Shown here: positions 1-6,330 of the stretch, piece after piece | How positions within the stretch are numbered: the first letter of the stretch is position 1 | How the letters are laid out: each line of letters opens with the position of its first letter | DNA from: Treponema sp. | GTDB lineage: Bacteria > Spirochaetota > Spirochaetia > Treponematales > Breznakiellaceae | Assembly (NCBI GenBank): GCA_031272575.1 | Contig: JAISTO010000156.1 | Location: 1-26,912 of the forward strand | Length of the DNA: 26,912 nt | Direction of reading: 5' to 3' | Made by a program: the position numbers and the translations under genes | Notes under the pieces: model-generated | What the model was told of the DNA's origin: nothing | The model's input: only the letters and a program-made list of their open reading frames with translations | Databases searched by the model: none

Positions 1-222
1 GCAGATGCCCCGCGCCGTGCGCTCAGCGGCGCAGGCGAAGCGGGGGCTCCGCGCGGGAAGGGCCTCCGCCGCGGCGCGCAGGGGCTCAGGGGCAACGCAG
101 AGCAGGGCCGCGCCCGGAGCCTCCCCGGCCTCGAGACGCTCGAGGATGGCCAGCGCGGTGGGGGAGGGGGGCGCGGCGCAGAGGTAGAGGGTACGTTCAT
201 GGGGGGAGGCCGGGAGTGTCAT
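1..222 (-). CDS. Partial hypothetical protein, N-terminal 74 codons
   Basis: On the minus strand an open frame starts with ATG at 222 (MTLPASPHERTLYLCAAPPS) and stays open to the window edge, so only the first 74 residues are visible. The segment is rich in Ala, Pro, Leu and Arg, with no signal peptide, membrane helix or motif that I recognise. It lies 113 bp downstream of the isomerase gene on the same strand, so the two may be co-transcribed, although two strong hairpins sit between them. No good Shine-Dalgarno sequence precedes the ATG. The coding call rests on the uninterrupted frame and its position only; in GC-rich DNA open frames arise easily by chance, so confidence is moderate. Confidence 0.5.
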   Translation of the reverse strand, partial: MTLPASPHERTLYLCAAPPSPTALAILERLEAGEAPGAALLCVAPEPLRAAAEALPARSPRFACAAERTARGIC

Positions 223-237
223 GAGCGCCTGGGGGGG

Positions 238-261
238 TGGGGCGCAACGAAGTGCGCCCCA
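238..261. other. Strong stem-loop between two minus-strand genes
   Basis: A 9-bp perfect stem (TGGGGCGCA pairing with TGCGCCCCA) closes a six-base loop, ACGAAG. It lies after the isomerase stop and just before the partial gene. No T-run follows on the minus strand, so it is not a classic intrinsic terminator; it could be an RNA-stabilising or processing hairpin. Confidence 0.5.
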
Positions 262-279
262 GGGGGGGGCGGACGGAAG

Positions 280-301
280 GGGGCGCGAATATTCGCGCCC
301 C
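280..301. other. Perfect 22-bp palindrome
   Basis: The half-site GGGGCGCGAAT at 280-290 is followed directly by its exact reverse complement at 291-301, with no spacer. It is a dyad with the form of a dimeric-regulator operator, or a cruciform/hairpin element. It lies 35 bp beyond the end of the isomerase gene on the minus strand, and no T-run follows it. Confidence 0.6.
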
Positions 302-335
302 ATCCGAATACCGGCATGGTAATCGCCCCCCCCTT

Positions 336-1874
336 TTAACTTTGCGGCATGAAATATTTGATGTAGGTGTCCATGAAGCGATCCTCGAGTTTGGGGTTTT
401 GGAGAAAATAGGCGCGGAGATCCTGCTGGGCGTTTGAGTCGATCCAGGAAGTGATGGCCTGCTCGTGGGTCGTGCCGGCGGCGGGCGCGGCGGTGTTGGG
501 GGCCTCGCTCGTGGGGAAAATGACGAGGATGTTGTCGCCGAGGACGAGCGGGGCGGCCGGGGCGCCGACCGGCGTGCGGAAGGCGGCGCGCCAGAAGGGC
601 TCGCTTTTTGCCGCGGAGGACAGTTCGCTGATGCCGAAGGACGCGGCGCTGGGGAAGAGGGGGCCGCCGCCGCCAATTTGCGCGTCGCCGTAGTTGAGGG
701 CGAGGGGGCCGAAGGTTTTTTTCTCGATGCCGAACGCGGCGCAGGCGCGGTCGAAGGCGGCGCCGCCGGCGGCGGCCTCGGCCCGGAAGGCCTCGGCGCG
801 GGCGAGGAGCCAGTCCTCGATGCGGCCGCGCTCGAAGTCCACGAGGTACGTGCGCACTTTGCCGAGCGCGGTCTCGTCCGCGAGGTCCGGGGCGGCGGGG
901 GCCTCTTCGGCGCGGAAGAAGGCCCAGCCCGCGGGCACTTTGACGATGCCGCTCGTCGCGCCCTTCTCGAGGGCGAGCACGGCGGCGCGCTCGGTTTCGT
1001 CCGGGATCTCGGCGGCGAATTCGTGCGCGGCTTTTATCCCCATGTCGCCGCTCCGGTCAGCGTAACTGTCCTTCGAGTTGGTCTTGGCCGCCTCCTCGAA
1101 GGTGACGGCGCCGCTCGCGATCGTCTCGAGGAGCCGGCGCGCCTCGTCCTCCGACGCCAGGGTGATGACCGAGAGGTGTACGCTGCGGAAGAGGTCGTCG
1201 TGCTCCTCGCCGTAGGCGCGCACCTCGGAGTCGGGGTAAGCGGCGAAGGCGAAGATGGCGAGGTCGAAGTTGCGGACGGGCGAGGCCATGCCTTCGATGA
1301 ACGCGGCCTCTTTGGAGGGCGTTTTTACGCGGTTTTGATCTGTGCTGTACATTGAAGTGCTAAGGTTGTCGCGGGTGTTCTGCCAGCTTTTGATGCGGGC
1401 CAGGCGGCTCGTCTCGTTGTAGCGGCGCTGGGAAAAAACGCCGTTTTCCTGGTAGTCCGGGTTAGTCGCCTCCTCGCGGTCTACCTCGTTTTTTGGCGGG
1501 GTGTAGCCCGCGGCCTTGACTTCGTCGAGTATCCCCATGCGGAGTACCGTCTCGTCGAACGCGGTGCGCCACATCTGGTACTGCATACCCTGGTAACTGC
1601 TCTCGCTGACATCACGCATATAATTGTACTCGTACCATGCGCGTACCTGCGCCATGTAGTTGCCCGGCACATAGTTGATAGGTACCTTGTTGTACGCGCC
1701 GAAGTTGAGGTCGCTGCCCCCCAGGCCCCCGTCCGGTATCGCGGGCACGAGCACGAACGCCACGATAACGATGATGAGAATAAGCACCGTCCCTATGAAA
1801 AGAAACGGATTCGATTTGAACCTGCGCAGGAGGTTTTCCTGCACGGTTTCGTCATGTTTGTCTTTTTTTGCCAT
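336..1874 (-). CDS. PpiD/SurA-like peptidyl-prolyl cis-trans isomerase, membrane-anchored
   Basis: A 512-residue protein with a charged cytoplasmic N-terminus (MAKKDKHDET), one membrane helix at about 24-45, and a long periplasmic part. A SurA/PpiD-like N-terminal chaperone region covers about 60-220 and a parvulin-type rotamase domain about 231-325 (from VHLSVITLAS, with the typical SGDMG turn and the late GWAFFRAEE strand). This layout matches inner-membrane foldases that help secreted and outer-membrane proteins fold. The frame extends upstream to an ATG at 1913, but that codon lies in the promoter -35 box, so MAKKDK at 1874 is chosen. There is no Shine-Dalgarno sequence, because the promoter lies only about ten bases upstream of the ATG. 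The family call is firm; the exact partner proteins are inferred. Confidence 0.85.
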   Translation of the reverse strand: MAKKDKHDETVQENLLRRFKSNPFLFIGTVLILIIVIVAFVLVPAIPDGGLGGSDLNFGAYNKVPINYVPGNYMAQVRAWYEYNYMRDVSESSYQGMQYQMWRTAFDETVLRMGILDEVKAAGYTPPKNEVDREEATNPDYQENGVFSQRRYNETSRLARIKSWQNTRDNLSTSMYSTDQNRVKTPSKEAAFIEGMASPVRNFDLAIFAFAAYPDSEVRAYGEEHDDLFRSVHLSVITLASEDEARRLLETIASGAVTFEEAAKTNSKDSYADRSGDMGIKAAHEFAAEIPDETERAAVLALEKGATSGIVKVPAGWAFFRAEEAPAAPDLADETALGKVRTYLVDFERGRIEDWLLARAEAFRAEAAAGGAAFDRACAAFGIEKKTFGPLALNYGDAQIGGGGPLFPSAASFGISELSSAAKSEPFWRAAFRTPVGAPAAPLVLGDNILVIFPTSEAPNTAAPAAGTTHEQAITSWIDSNAQQDLRAYFLQNPKLEDRFMDTYIKYFMPQS

Positions 1875-1883
1875 AGTGGGGAG

Positions 1884-1913
1884 AGTATAGCGGGGAAGCG
1901 AATGTCGAGTCAA
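1884..1913 (-). promoter_or_regulatory. Sigma70-type promoter giving a near-leaderless mRNA for the isomerase
   Basis: On the minus strand the -35 box is TTGACT (1913-1908) and the -10 box is TATACT (1889-1884), 18 bp apart. A start about 7 nt past the -10 falls near 1877, leaving about three untranslated bases before the ATG at 1874. Confidence 0.7.
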
Positions 1914-1918
1914 GGGGG

Positions 1919-1941
1919 CGGGAAGTGGGGAGTAGGGAGTG
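1919..1941. repeat. GGGAGTA-type low-complexity repeat, fragment
   Basis: A short G/A-rich stretch with the core GGGGAGTAGGGAGT, the same unit found at about 10291-10414 and 25833-26022 and inverted at about 17290. It sits between the isomerase promoter and tRNA-Leu. Confidence 0.6.
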
Positions 1942-1953
1942 AGAATTGCTGAT

Positions 1954-2036
1954 TGCCGGCGGAGAGACTTGAACTCTCACGGGGTTACCCCCAGCAGATT
2001 TTGAGTCTGCCGTGTCTGCCATTCCACCATGCCGGC
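1954..2036 (-). tRNA. tRNA-Leu (anticodon CAA)
   Basis: The minus strand folds into a class II tRNA. The acceptor is GCCGGCA against CGCCGGC, six pairs plus an A-C mismatch at position 7. The anticodon stem GCAGA/TCTGC closes the loop CTCAAAA (anticodon CAA, reading UUG). A short variable arm, TGGGGGTAACCCCG, follows, then the T arm GAGAG-TTCAAGT-CTCTC. The discriminator is A, as expected for leucine. CCA is not encoded. It lies downstream of tRNA-Pro, probably in the same transcript. Confidence 0.93.
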
Positions 2037-2065
2037 GGTTATAAAAAAGGTGATAAACCCTTTTG

Positions 2066-2140
2066 TCGGGCAACCCGGATTCGAACCGGGGACCCCAAGT
2101 CCCCCAGACTTGTACGCTAAACCAACTGCGCTATTGCCCG
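2066..2140 (-). tRNA. tRNA-Pro (anticodon GGG)
   Basis: On the minus strand the acceptor CGGGCAA pairs perfectly with TTGCCCG. The anticodon stem CAAGT/ACTTG closes the loop CTGGGGG (anticodon GGG, reading CCC/CCU), and the T arm contains GGTTCGAATCC. The discriminator is A and CCA is not encoded. It is the first gene after a strong promoter; tRNA-Leu follows after 29 bp. Confidence 0.93.
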
Positions 2141-2164
2141 GCAAAAAGGTCTATCACTATATTA

Positions 2165-2193
2165 ACTATACAATAAATGAAAAAAAGAGTCAA
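2165..2193 (-). promoter_or_regulatory. Promoter of the tRNA-Pro/tRNA-Leu unit
   Basis: Minus-strand TTGACT (2193-2188), a 17-bp T-rich spacer and TATAGT (2170-2165). The predicted start near 2158 is about 18 bp upstream of the mature tRNA-Pro 5' end. Confidence 0.8.
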
Positions 2194-2206
2194 GAGGGAC
2201 ACGTAG

Positions 2207-2229
2207 ATTCCGCGGCTTGACCGAGGAAT
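2207..2229. repeat. ATTCCGCGG palindromic repeat (degenerate copy)
   Basis: The arm ATTCCGCGG, the loop CTTGA and the arm CCGAGGAAT, with one mismatch. It belongs to the same family as the perfect copies at 17165-17187 and 22731-22753. Confidence 0.65.
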
Positions 2230-2238
2230 GACAAGCGG

Positions 2239-2361
2239 TCACTCGTGCCCCCCTACCCCTCCCCACTCGGTGCGGGGTTCCGGGGGGACTGAGCCTGCCG
2301 CGGCGCGGACGAAGGTGGCGGCGGCGATGAGCGCTATCAAAATCAATATGAGTTTTCGCAT
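2239..2361 (-). CDS. Possible 40-residue secreted peptide
   Basis: Starting 12 bp after the stop of the LysM/M23 gene, a frame begins with ATG at 2361 (MRKLILILIALIAAATFVRA) and ends at TGA 2239-2241. The first 20 residues look like a signal peptide (two basic residues, a long hydrophobic core, an Ala-rich end). The remaining 20 residues are Pro/Gly-rich. There is only a weak purine-rich stretch before the ATG. It could be a translated small gene of the peptidase operon or a remnant of a larger one; I recognise no family. Confidence 0.35.
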   Translation of the reverse strand: MRKLILILIALIAAATFVRAAAGSVPPEPRTEWGGVGGHE

Positions 2362-2373
2362 AAGTCCCCGGCG

Positions 2374-3903
2374 CTACTTCGTTATTTTATTTAACACGTT
2401 CAGCGGGTTGATTGCCTGACCGTTCTTGTACACGCCGAAGTGGAGGTGGTTGCCCGTGCTCATGCCGGTGTTGCCGACCTCGCCGATCTTGGCGCCCTGC
2501 GCCACATTTTTGTCCTTCTTGACCGAAATCCTGCTGAGGTGCGCGTAGAGGGTCTGGTAGCCGTTCTTATGACTCAGGATGATGTAGTTGCCGTAGGTCG
2601 CGTTGTAGCCGGTCGCGGCCACTTTGCCCTCGCGGGCCGCCTTCACGGTGGTGCCCTTCGGCGCGGCCATGTCGATCGCGGCATGGTGTTTCCGCGTGTT
2701 GTCTATCGGCGAGCGGCGCCAGCCGAAGGGGGACGACAGGTAGAAACTCTTCAGCGGATAGATGAACGCGATCTGCGGCTTGGGGACCTCCAGCGCCTTG
2801 CGTAACTGCTCGCGGGGCATCTTCGCGCCCGGCAGAAAGAGCACCGACCCCACCGAGATGATGTCATTCTGGATGTCGTTGGCGTCGAGGAGCGCGTTTA
2901 GGGGTATGCCTGAGCGTTTCGAGATGCTCTCGAGGGTGTCGCCCTTTTTCACGGTGTAGGGGATGCCGTCCATGTTGGGGAGACGCAGCACCTTACCCAC
3001 GGCGACCTTCTGCACGTTCGTAATGCCGTTGGAGGCGATCACCGCGTCGAGCGAGAGCGAATGCGCCTTGGCGATCTTGTCGACCGTGTCACCCGCCTTC
3101 ACCTTGTAGGTCTTCCACGAAAAACTTTCCACCAGATCGATGGGGATAGCGCCCGCGCTCTCTTCCGGCACGGGCTCCGGCGCGTTGAGTTGGCCGGAGC
3201 GGGCGTAGGACGCGAGGGTGCTCCGCACATTGCCGCTCCCGTTCGGGGAGGCGGGGATCATCGAGCGGGGGAAGATCCCGGGAGCCTCGCCTCCCTGCCA
3301 GGTGAGGCCCGCGCCGCAGAGCACGAGGATCAACAGGGCCATAAAGAACGCCGTCAGGGGCAGACCGCCGCGCCTTTCGGCGCCGGACGCGCTCCCCGCG
3401 TCATGCATGTCATCCATATTTTTGCGTAACTCCTCTATCTTCCACGCGATTTTTTTGACGTTTTTGGAGCCGGCCGGCACAGCGGCCTCCGCAGAAGCGG
3501 TGCCGGCCGCAGAAGCAGCGTTCGCTGCTTCATCCTCCAGGCGTATCCTTATCGGAAACTTGAGGGCCCGCGGCTTTCTTCGGAAGAGACGTTTCTCCCA
3601 GCGGAACTTTTCCGTGCGGACTATATCGTCCTGCGAAAAATGCGCCGCGTCCCGCGCCGCATCCCGTGCCGCGTCCCGCGCCGCGTCCTGCGCTGACGGT
3701 TTCGGCGGAGCGTCCCGCAGCGGGGAGACCCGTTTCGCGGGCCTTTGCTGGAGACTCGCCATGACCGTGCGGTTTGCCGCGCTCCGGGAAACGAAACCCG
3801 CGGGCCTGAAGCCCGGTTTTTTCACGGCCTGTCCCACATTCCAGGCCGGCGCTGTCCCCGGTTTGCGGTGTACTATGTGCTGGTGTGAAAGAATCGTATT
3901 CAT
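2374..3903 (-). CDS. LysM-domain M23 metallopeptidase (cell-wall hydrolase or hydrolase activator)
   Basis: A 509-residue protein with a long cytoplasmic N-terminus of about 180 residues, one membrane helix at about 182-200, and periplasmic LysM domains at about 265-309 (YKVKAGDTVDKIAKAHSL) and 316-358 (YTVKKGDTLESISKRSG). A C-terminal M23/LytM domain starts near 385. Its zinc ligands are visible: H407 and D411 in HAAID, H455 in AHLS, and HLH at 486-488, so it should be an active peptidoglycan endopeptidase. The cytoplasmic part holds a four-fold DAAR tandem repeat at about 73-88 and acidic/basic stretches, which is unusual and could bind a cytoplasmic partner. The ATG at 3903 is preceded by an AGAGAG ribosome-binding site. 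It is divergent from the signal peptidase gene. Confidence 0.9.
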   Translation of the reverse strand: MNTILSHQHIVHRKPGTAPAWNVGQAVKKPGFRPAGFVSRSAANRTVMASLQQRPAKRVSPLRDAPPKPSAQDAARDAARDAARDAAHFSQDDIVRTEKFRWEKRLFRRKPRALKFPIRIRLEDEAANAASAAGTASAEAAVPAGSKNVKKIAWKIEELRKNMDDMHDAGSASGAERRGGLPLTAFFMALLILVLCGAGLTWQGGEAPGIFPRSMIPASPNGSGNVRSTLASYARSGQLNAPEPVPEESAGAIPIDLVESFSWKTYKVKAGDTVDKIAKAHSLSLDAVIASNGITNVQKVAVGKVLRLPNMDGIPYTVKKGDTLESISKRSGIPLNALLDANDIQNDIISVGSVLFLPGAKMPREQLRKALEVPKPQIAFIYPLKSFYLSSPFGWRRSPIDNTRKHHAAIDMAAPKGTTVKAAREGKVAATGYNATYGNYIILSHKNGYQTLYAHLSRISVKKDKNVAQGAKIGEVGNTGMSTGNHLHFGVYKNGQAINPLNVLNKITK

Positions 3904-3918
3904 GGTATACTCTCTTTA

Positions 3919-3947
3919 TCGACTTAAAAATGAAAAAACATTATACT
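3919..3947 (+). promoter_or_regulatory. Promoter of the signal peptidase/PBP unit, leaderless
   Basis: TCGACT (3919-3924), a 17-bp spacer, TATACT (3942-3947). The ATG at 3953 lies six bases past the -10, so transcription should begin at or next to the start codon. Confidence 0.6.
3940..3945 (-). promoter_or_regulatory. -10 box of the LysM/M23 gene
   Basis: A consensus TATAAT on the minus strand, about 36 bp before the ATG at 3903, predicts a leader of about 30 nt that contains the AGAGAG site. No good -35 box is visible at 17-18 bp; that position falls in the GGACGGTGG repeat. It shares four bases with the plus-strand -10 at 3942-3947. Confidence 0.5.
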
Positions 3948-3952
3948 CTTGG

Positions 3953-4381
3953 ATGAATGGACGGTGGATGGTGGAAAGTGAACGTGTAGACGGTGGGCGT
4001 TCCCTCCGTGCGGGACGGATTATCCTCGCGGCGGCCGCGGCGGCGGTACTGCTGAAGGTCTTCCTCTTCGATTTCACCCTGACGGAAGGGGAGTCGATGG
4101 AGCCCGCGATACGGAACGGGAAGCTGCTTTTGGTACTCAAGACGGCATTCGGCTTCAGGCCGCCCGGAGCGCGGAGTTATGTGCTCCGCTGGGCCAGGCC
4201 CCGAAAAGGAGATGTAGTGGTGTTTTATACCCCGAAAGGGGACATTGCGGTGAAGCGCTGCGGCGAGGTGTTTGAAACGACCTTCTTCGCGCTTGGAGAT
4301 AACGCGGCCTCTTCTTACGACTCCCGCTACTACGGGCCGGTGCCGCTGGACAACATCATCGGCAAGGCGGTGTCCCCATGA
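3953..4381 (+). CDS. lepB: Signal peptidase I
   Basis: A 142-residue type I leader peptidase, which cuts signal peptides from secreted proteins at the outer face of the inner membrane. One N-terminal membrane helix (about 23-40) is followed by the catalytic serine in GESMEPAI, the general-base lysine in IAVKRCGE, and the late box ALGDNAASSYDSRYYGPV. It is short for the family, in line with a compact single-helix enzyme. The start at 3953 is chosen because the promoter -10 lies just upstream; the frame is open much further upstream but only antisense to the M23 gene. Residues 1-16 (MNGRWMVESERVDGGR) are encoded by a copy of the GGACGGTGGA repeat. The stop overlaps the next start (ATGA), so translation is probably coupled to the PBP. 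Confidence 0.88.
   Translation: MNGRWMVESERVDGGRSLRAGRIILAAAAAAVLLKVFLFDFTLTEGESMEPAIRNGKLLLVLKTAFGFRPPGARSYVLRWARPRKGDVVVFYTPKGDIAVKRCGEVFETTFFALGDNAASSYDSRYYGPVPLDNIIGKAVSP
3958..3999. repeat. GGACGGTGGA repeat inside the start of the signal peptidase gene
   Basis: The segment begins GGACGGTGGATGGTGGAAAG and ends AGACGGTGGG. It is a diverged copy of the repeat inserted twice in the copper ATPase gene (24727-24770 and 25305-25370). Confidence 0.6.
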
Positions 4382-6258
4382 ACGGCCGCGGCACTGCCCC
4401 GCGGCAGGGCGGCGTGTCCCCCTGGCGCTTCCGCATTTTCGCGCTGGCCCTCTCGCTGGCGGCCCTGGCGGTGCTCGTCCGCTACGCCGTCCTTATGCTG
4501 GGGCCCCGCATCGCGCGGACGCAGAGCTCCCGCTCCGTCAGCATGGGGCGCGGCCCCATCCTCGACCGGAACGGCCGCATACTCGCGGTCGAAACCCGCA
4601 TGGGCAACCTCGGGGTCTGGCGGCCTGACCTCGCGGCCGAAGGGGATATCGCGCGCCTCGCGGCGCGCCTGGCCCCCCTTATCGAAATGACCGAGGCGGA
4701 GATCGCCGCGAAAATTGAAAACTCGGCGGCCGATTTCCTCTATCTTAAAAAGCAGATTGACGAGTCCACCATCGACGCGATCGAGAAAGTCCAGCGGGAG
4801 GAGCGGCTCCCCGGCATCAGCATCCAGGCCGTCACCGGCAGGGTATACCCGGAAGGCAAACTCGCCTCGCAGGTGATCGGCTTCGTGGGCGATGAGGGCG
4901 CGGGGCTTGCCGGCATCGAGTACGCCTTCGAGGAGACCCTCGCCCCGGGGAGCCAGGGGGGGAGCCGCGTCTACCTGAGCCTGGACATCAATGTGCAGCA
5001 CATCCTCGAAAACATCGCGGAGCAGGTGCTGGCCGAAAACCGCGCCGAGGCCGTCATGCTTATGGCGATGGACCCGCGCGACGGGAGTGTGCTGGGGTCG
5101 GTGTCGCTCCCCAACTTCGATCCGAACCTCTTCAAAGAGTCAGATGAAACGAGCCGCATGGACCGGCCCGCGATCTGGTCGTACGAACCGGGCTCCGTGT
5201 TCAAGATTTTCTCGCTCGCGGCCCTCCTCGAGTCCTCGCTGGTGACGCCCGAAAGCGTCTTCGTCTGCAACGGCCGCTACGAGCGGGTCACGAACAAGGG
5301 TGAAACGCTGACGATCAACTGCCTGGGCGCGCACGGGGCCGTACATGCGCGGGAGATCATCATCTACTCGTGCAATGCCGGTGCCGCCTACGCCTCGGAT
5401 AGGGAGGGCGCGGGGGACTTCTACCGCGGCATCGCGGCCTTCGGCTTCGGGAGCAGGACCGGCGCGGGCGCCCCCGGCGAGACGGCCGGCTTCTTCAGGC
5501 CGCCGGAGACCTGGTCTGAGCGCTCGAAGCCTACCATCGCGATGGGCCAGGAAATCGGGGTCTCCGCGCTGCAGATGCTCCAGGCCGCGTCCGCGATAGC
5601 GAACGATGGGGTGCTCGTGCCGCCCCGGCTCGTGCTGCGCATCGCGTCCGCGAACGGGCGCGTGCAGGAAGAGTACCACGCCGGCGAGAAGCGGCGCATC
5701 CTCAGCGCGGCCACCGCCCGCGCCATGCGCAGTTACATGGTGGATGTGACGGGCCTCGGCACGGGCCAGCGCGCCGGCATCGAGGACCTCTCGCTCGCGG
5801 TAAAAACCGGCACCGCCCAGATCATCGACCAGAAGACCCGCGCCTACTCGGACACGGACTTCATCGCCAGTTGCATGGCCCTGCTCCCCGCGGACAACCC
5901 CTCGCTCGTCCTCTACCTCGCGATCATCAAGCCCCGCGGGGAGTTCCTGGGAGGCCGCATCGCCGCCCCCCCCATCCGCGAGGCCGCCGGCGCGCTGATC
6001 AACTACCTCGGCATACCCCGCGGCCGCAACCCCCAGGTGGATATGCCCGGCTCGATCATCCTCGAAGCCCCCCCCGAGGTGACGCTGGACGGCTTCGTCC
6101 CGGATTTCCGCGGCCTCCCCAAACGCAGCCTGATCCCCCTCCTCCTCCGCGAGGATATCACCGTCGAGATCGCGGGTGACGGCTGGGTCGTCCGCCAGTC
6201 CCCCCCCGCCGGCACACCGCTAAGCGAGGGCATGGTACTGCGCCTCGAGTTGGAGTAG
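4378..6258 (+). CDS. Class B penicillin-binding protein (FtsI/SpoVD-like transpeptidase) with PASTA-like tail
   Basis: A 626-residue D,D-transpeptidase that cross-links peptidoglycan in the periplasm. It has one membrane anchor at about 17-41, a PBP dimerisation region from about 54 (GRGPILDRNGRILA) to 190, then the penicillin-binding domain. The three active-site motifs are present: S273-VFK276 in EPGSVFK, S331-C-N333, and K476-TG in AVKTGTAQ. Residues about 565-626 (FVPDFRGLPKRSLIPLLL to the end) look like one PASTA domain, as in SpoVD and Spn PBP2x. The start overlaps the signal peptidase stop by four bases. FtsI-like septal function is likely, but no mra/fts neighbour is present to prove it. 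The gene ends just before the promoter of the binding-protein gene. Confidence 0.9.
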   Translation: MNGRGTAPRQGGVSPWRFRIFALALSLAALAVLVRYAVLMLGPRIARTQSSRSVSMGRGPILDRNGRILAVETRMGNLGVWRPDLAAEGDIARLAARLAPLIEMTEAEIAAKIENSAADFLYLKKQIDESTIDAIEKVQREERLPGISIQAVTGRVYPEGKLASQVIGFVGDEGAGLAGIEYAFEETLAPGSQGGSRVYLSLDINVQHILENIAEQVLAENRAEAVMLMAMDPRDGSVLGSVSLPNFDPNLFKESDETSRMDRPAIWSYEPGSVFKIFSLAALLESSLVTPESVFVCNGRYERVTNKGETLTINCLGAHGAVHAREIIIYSCNAGAAYASDREGAGDFYRGIAAFGFGSRTGAGAPGETAGFFRPPETWSERSKPTIAMGQEIGVSALQMLQAASAIANDGVLVPPRLVLRIASANGRVQEEYHAGEKRRILSAATARAMRSYMVDVTGLGTGQRAGIEDLSLAVKTGTAQIIDQKTRAYSDTDFIASCMALLPADNPSLVLYLAIIKPRGEFLGGRIAAPPIREAAGALINYLGIPRGRNPQVDMPGSIILEAPPEVTLDGFVPDFRGLPKRSLIPLLLREDITVEIAGDGWVVRQSPPAGTPLSEGMVLRLELE

Positions 6259-6270
6259 CCGCAAGCCCTC

Positions 6271-6299
6271 TTGACACTTTTTTCCCCTTTTGCTATCAT
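6271..6299 (+). promoter_or_regulatory. Strong promoter of the amino-acid binding protein gene
   Basis: TTGACA (6271-6276), a 17-bp spacer, TATCAT (6294-6299). The start is expected near 6306, giving a leader of about 25 nt with AAAAGGAG before the ATG at 6331. Confidence 0.85.
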
Positions 6300-6330
6300 C
6301 ATTTTATCTTTCCAAAAAAGGAGAACATAT

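Noticed and set aside
3218..3952. Upstream extension of the signal peptidase frame
   Set aside because: It runs antisense through the M23 gene and its residues are low-complexity Ala/Ser/Arg; the promoter and the conserved domain place the start at 3953.
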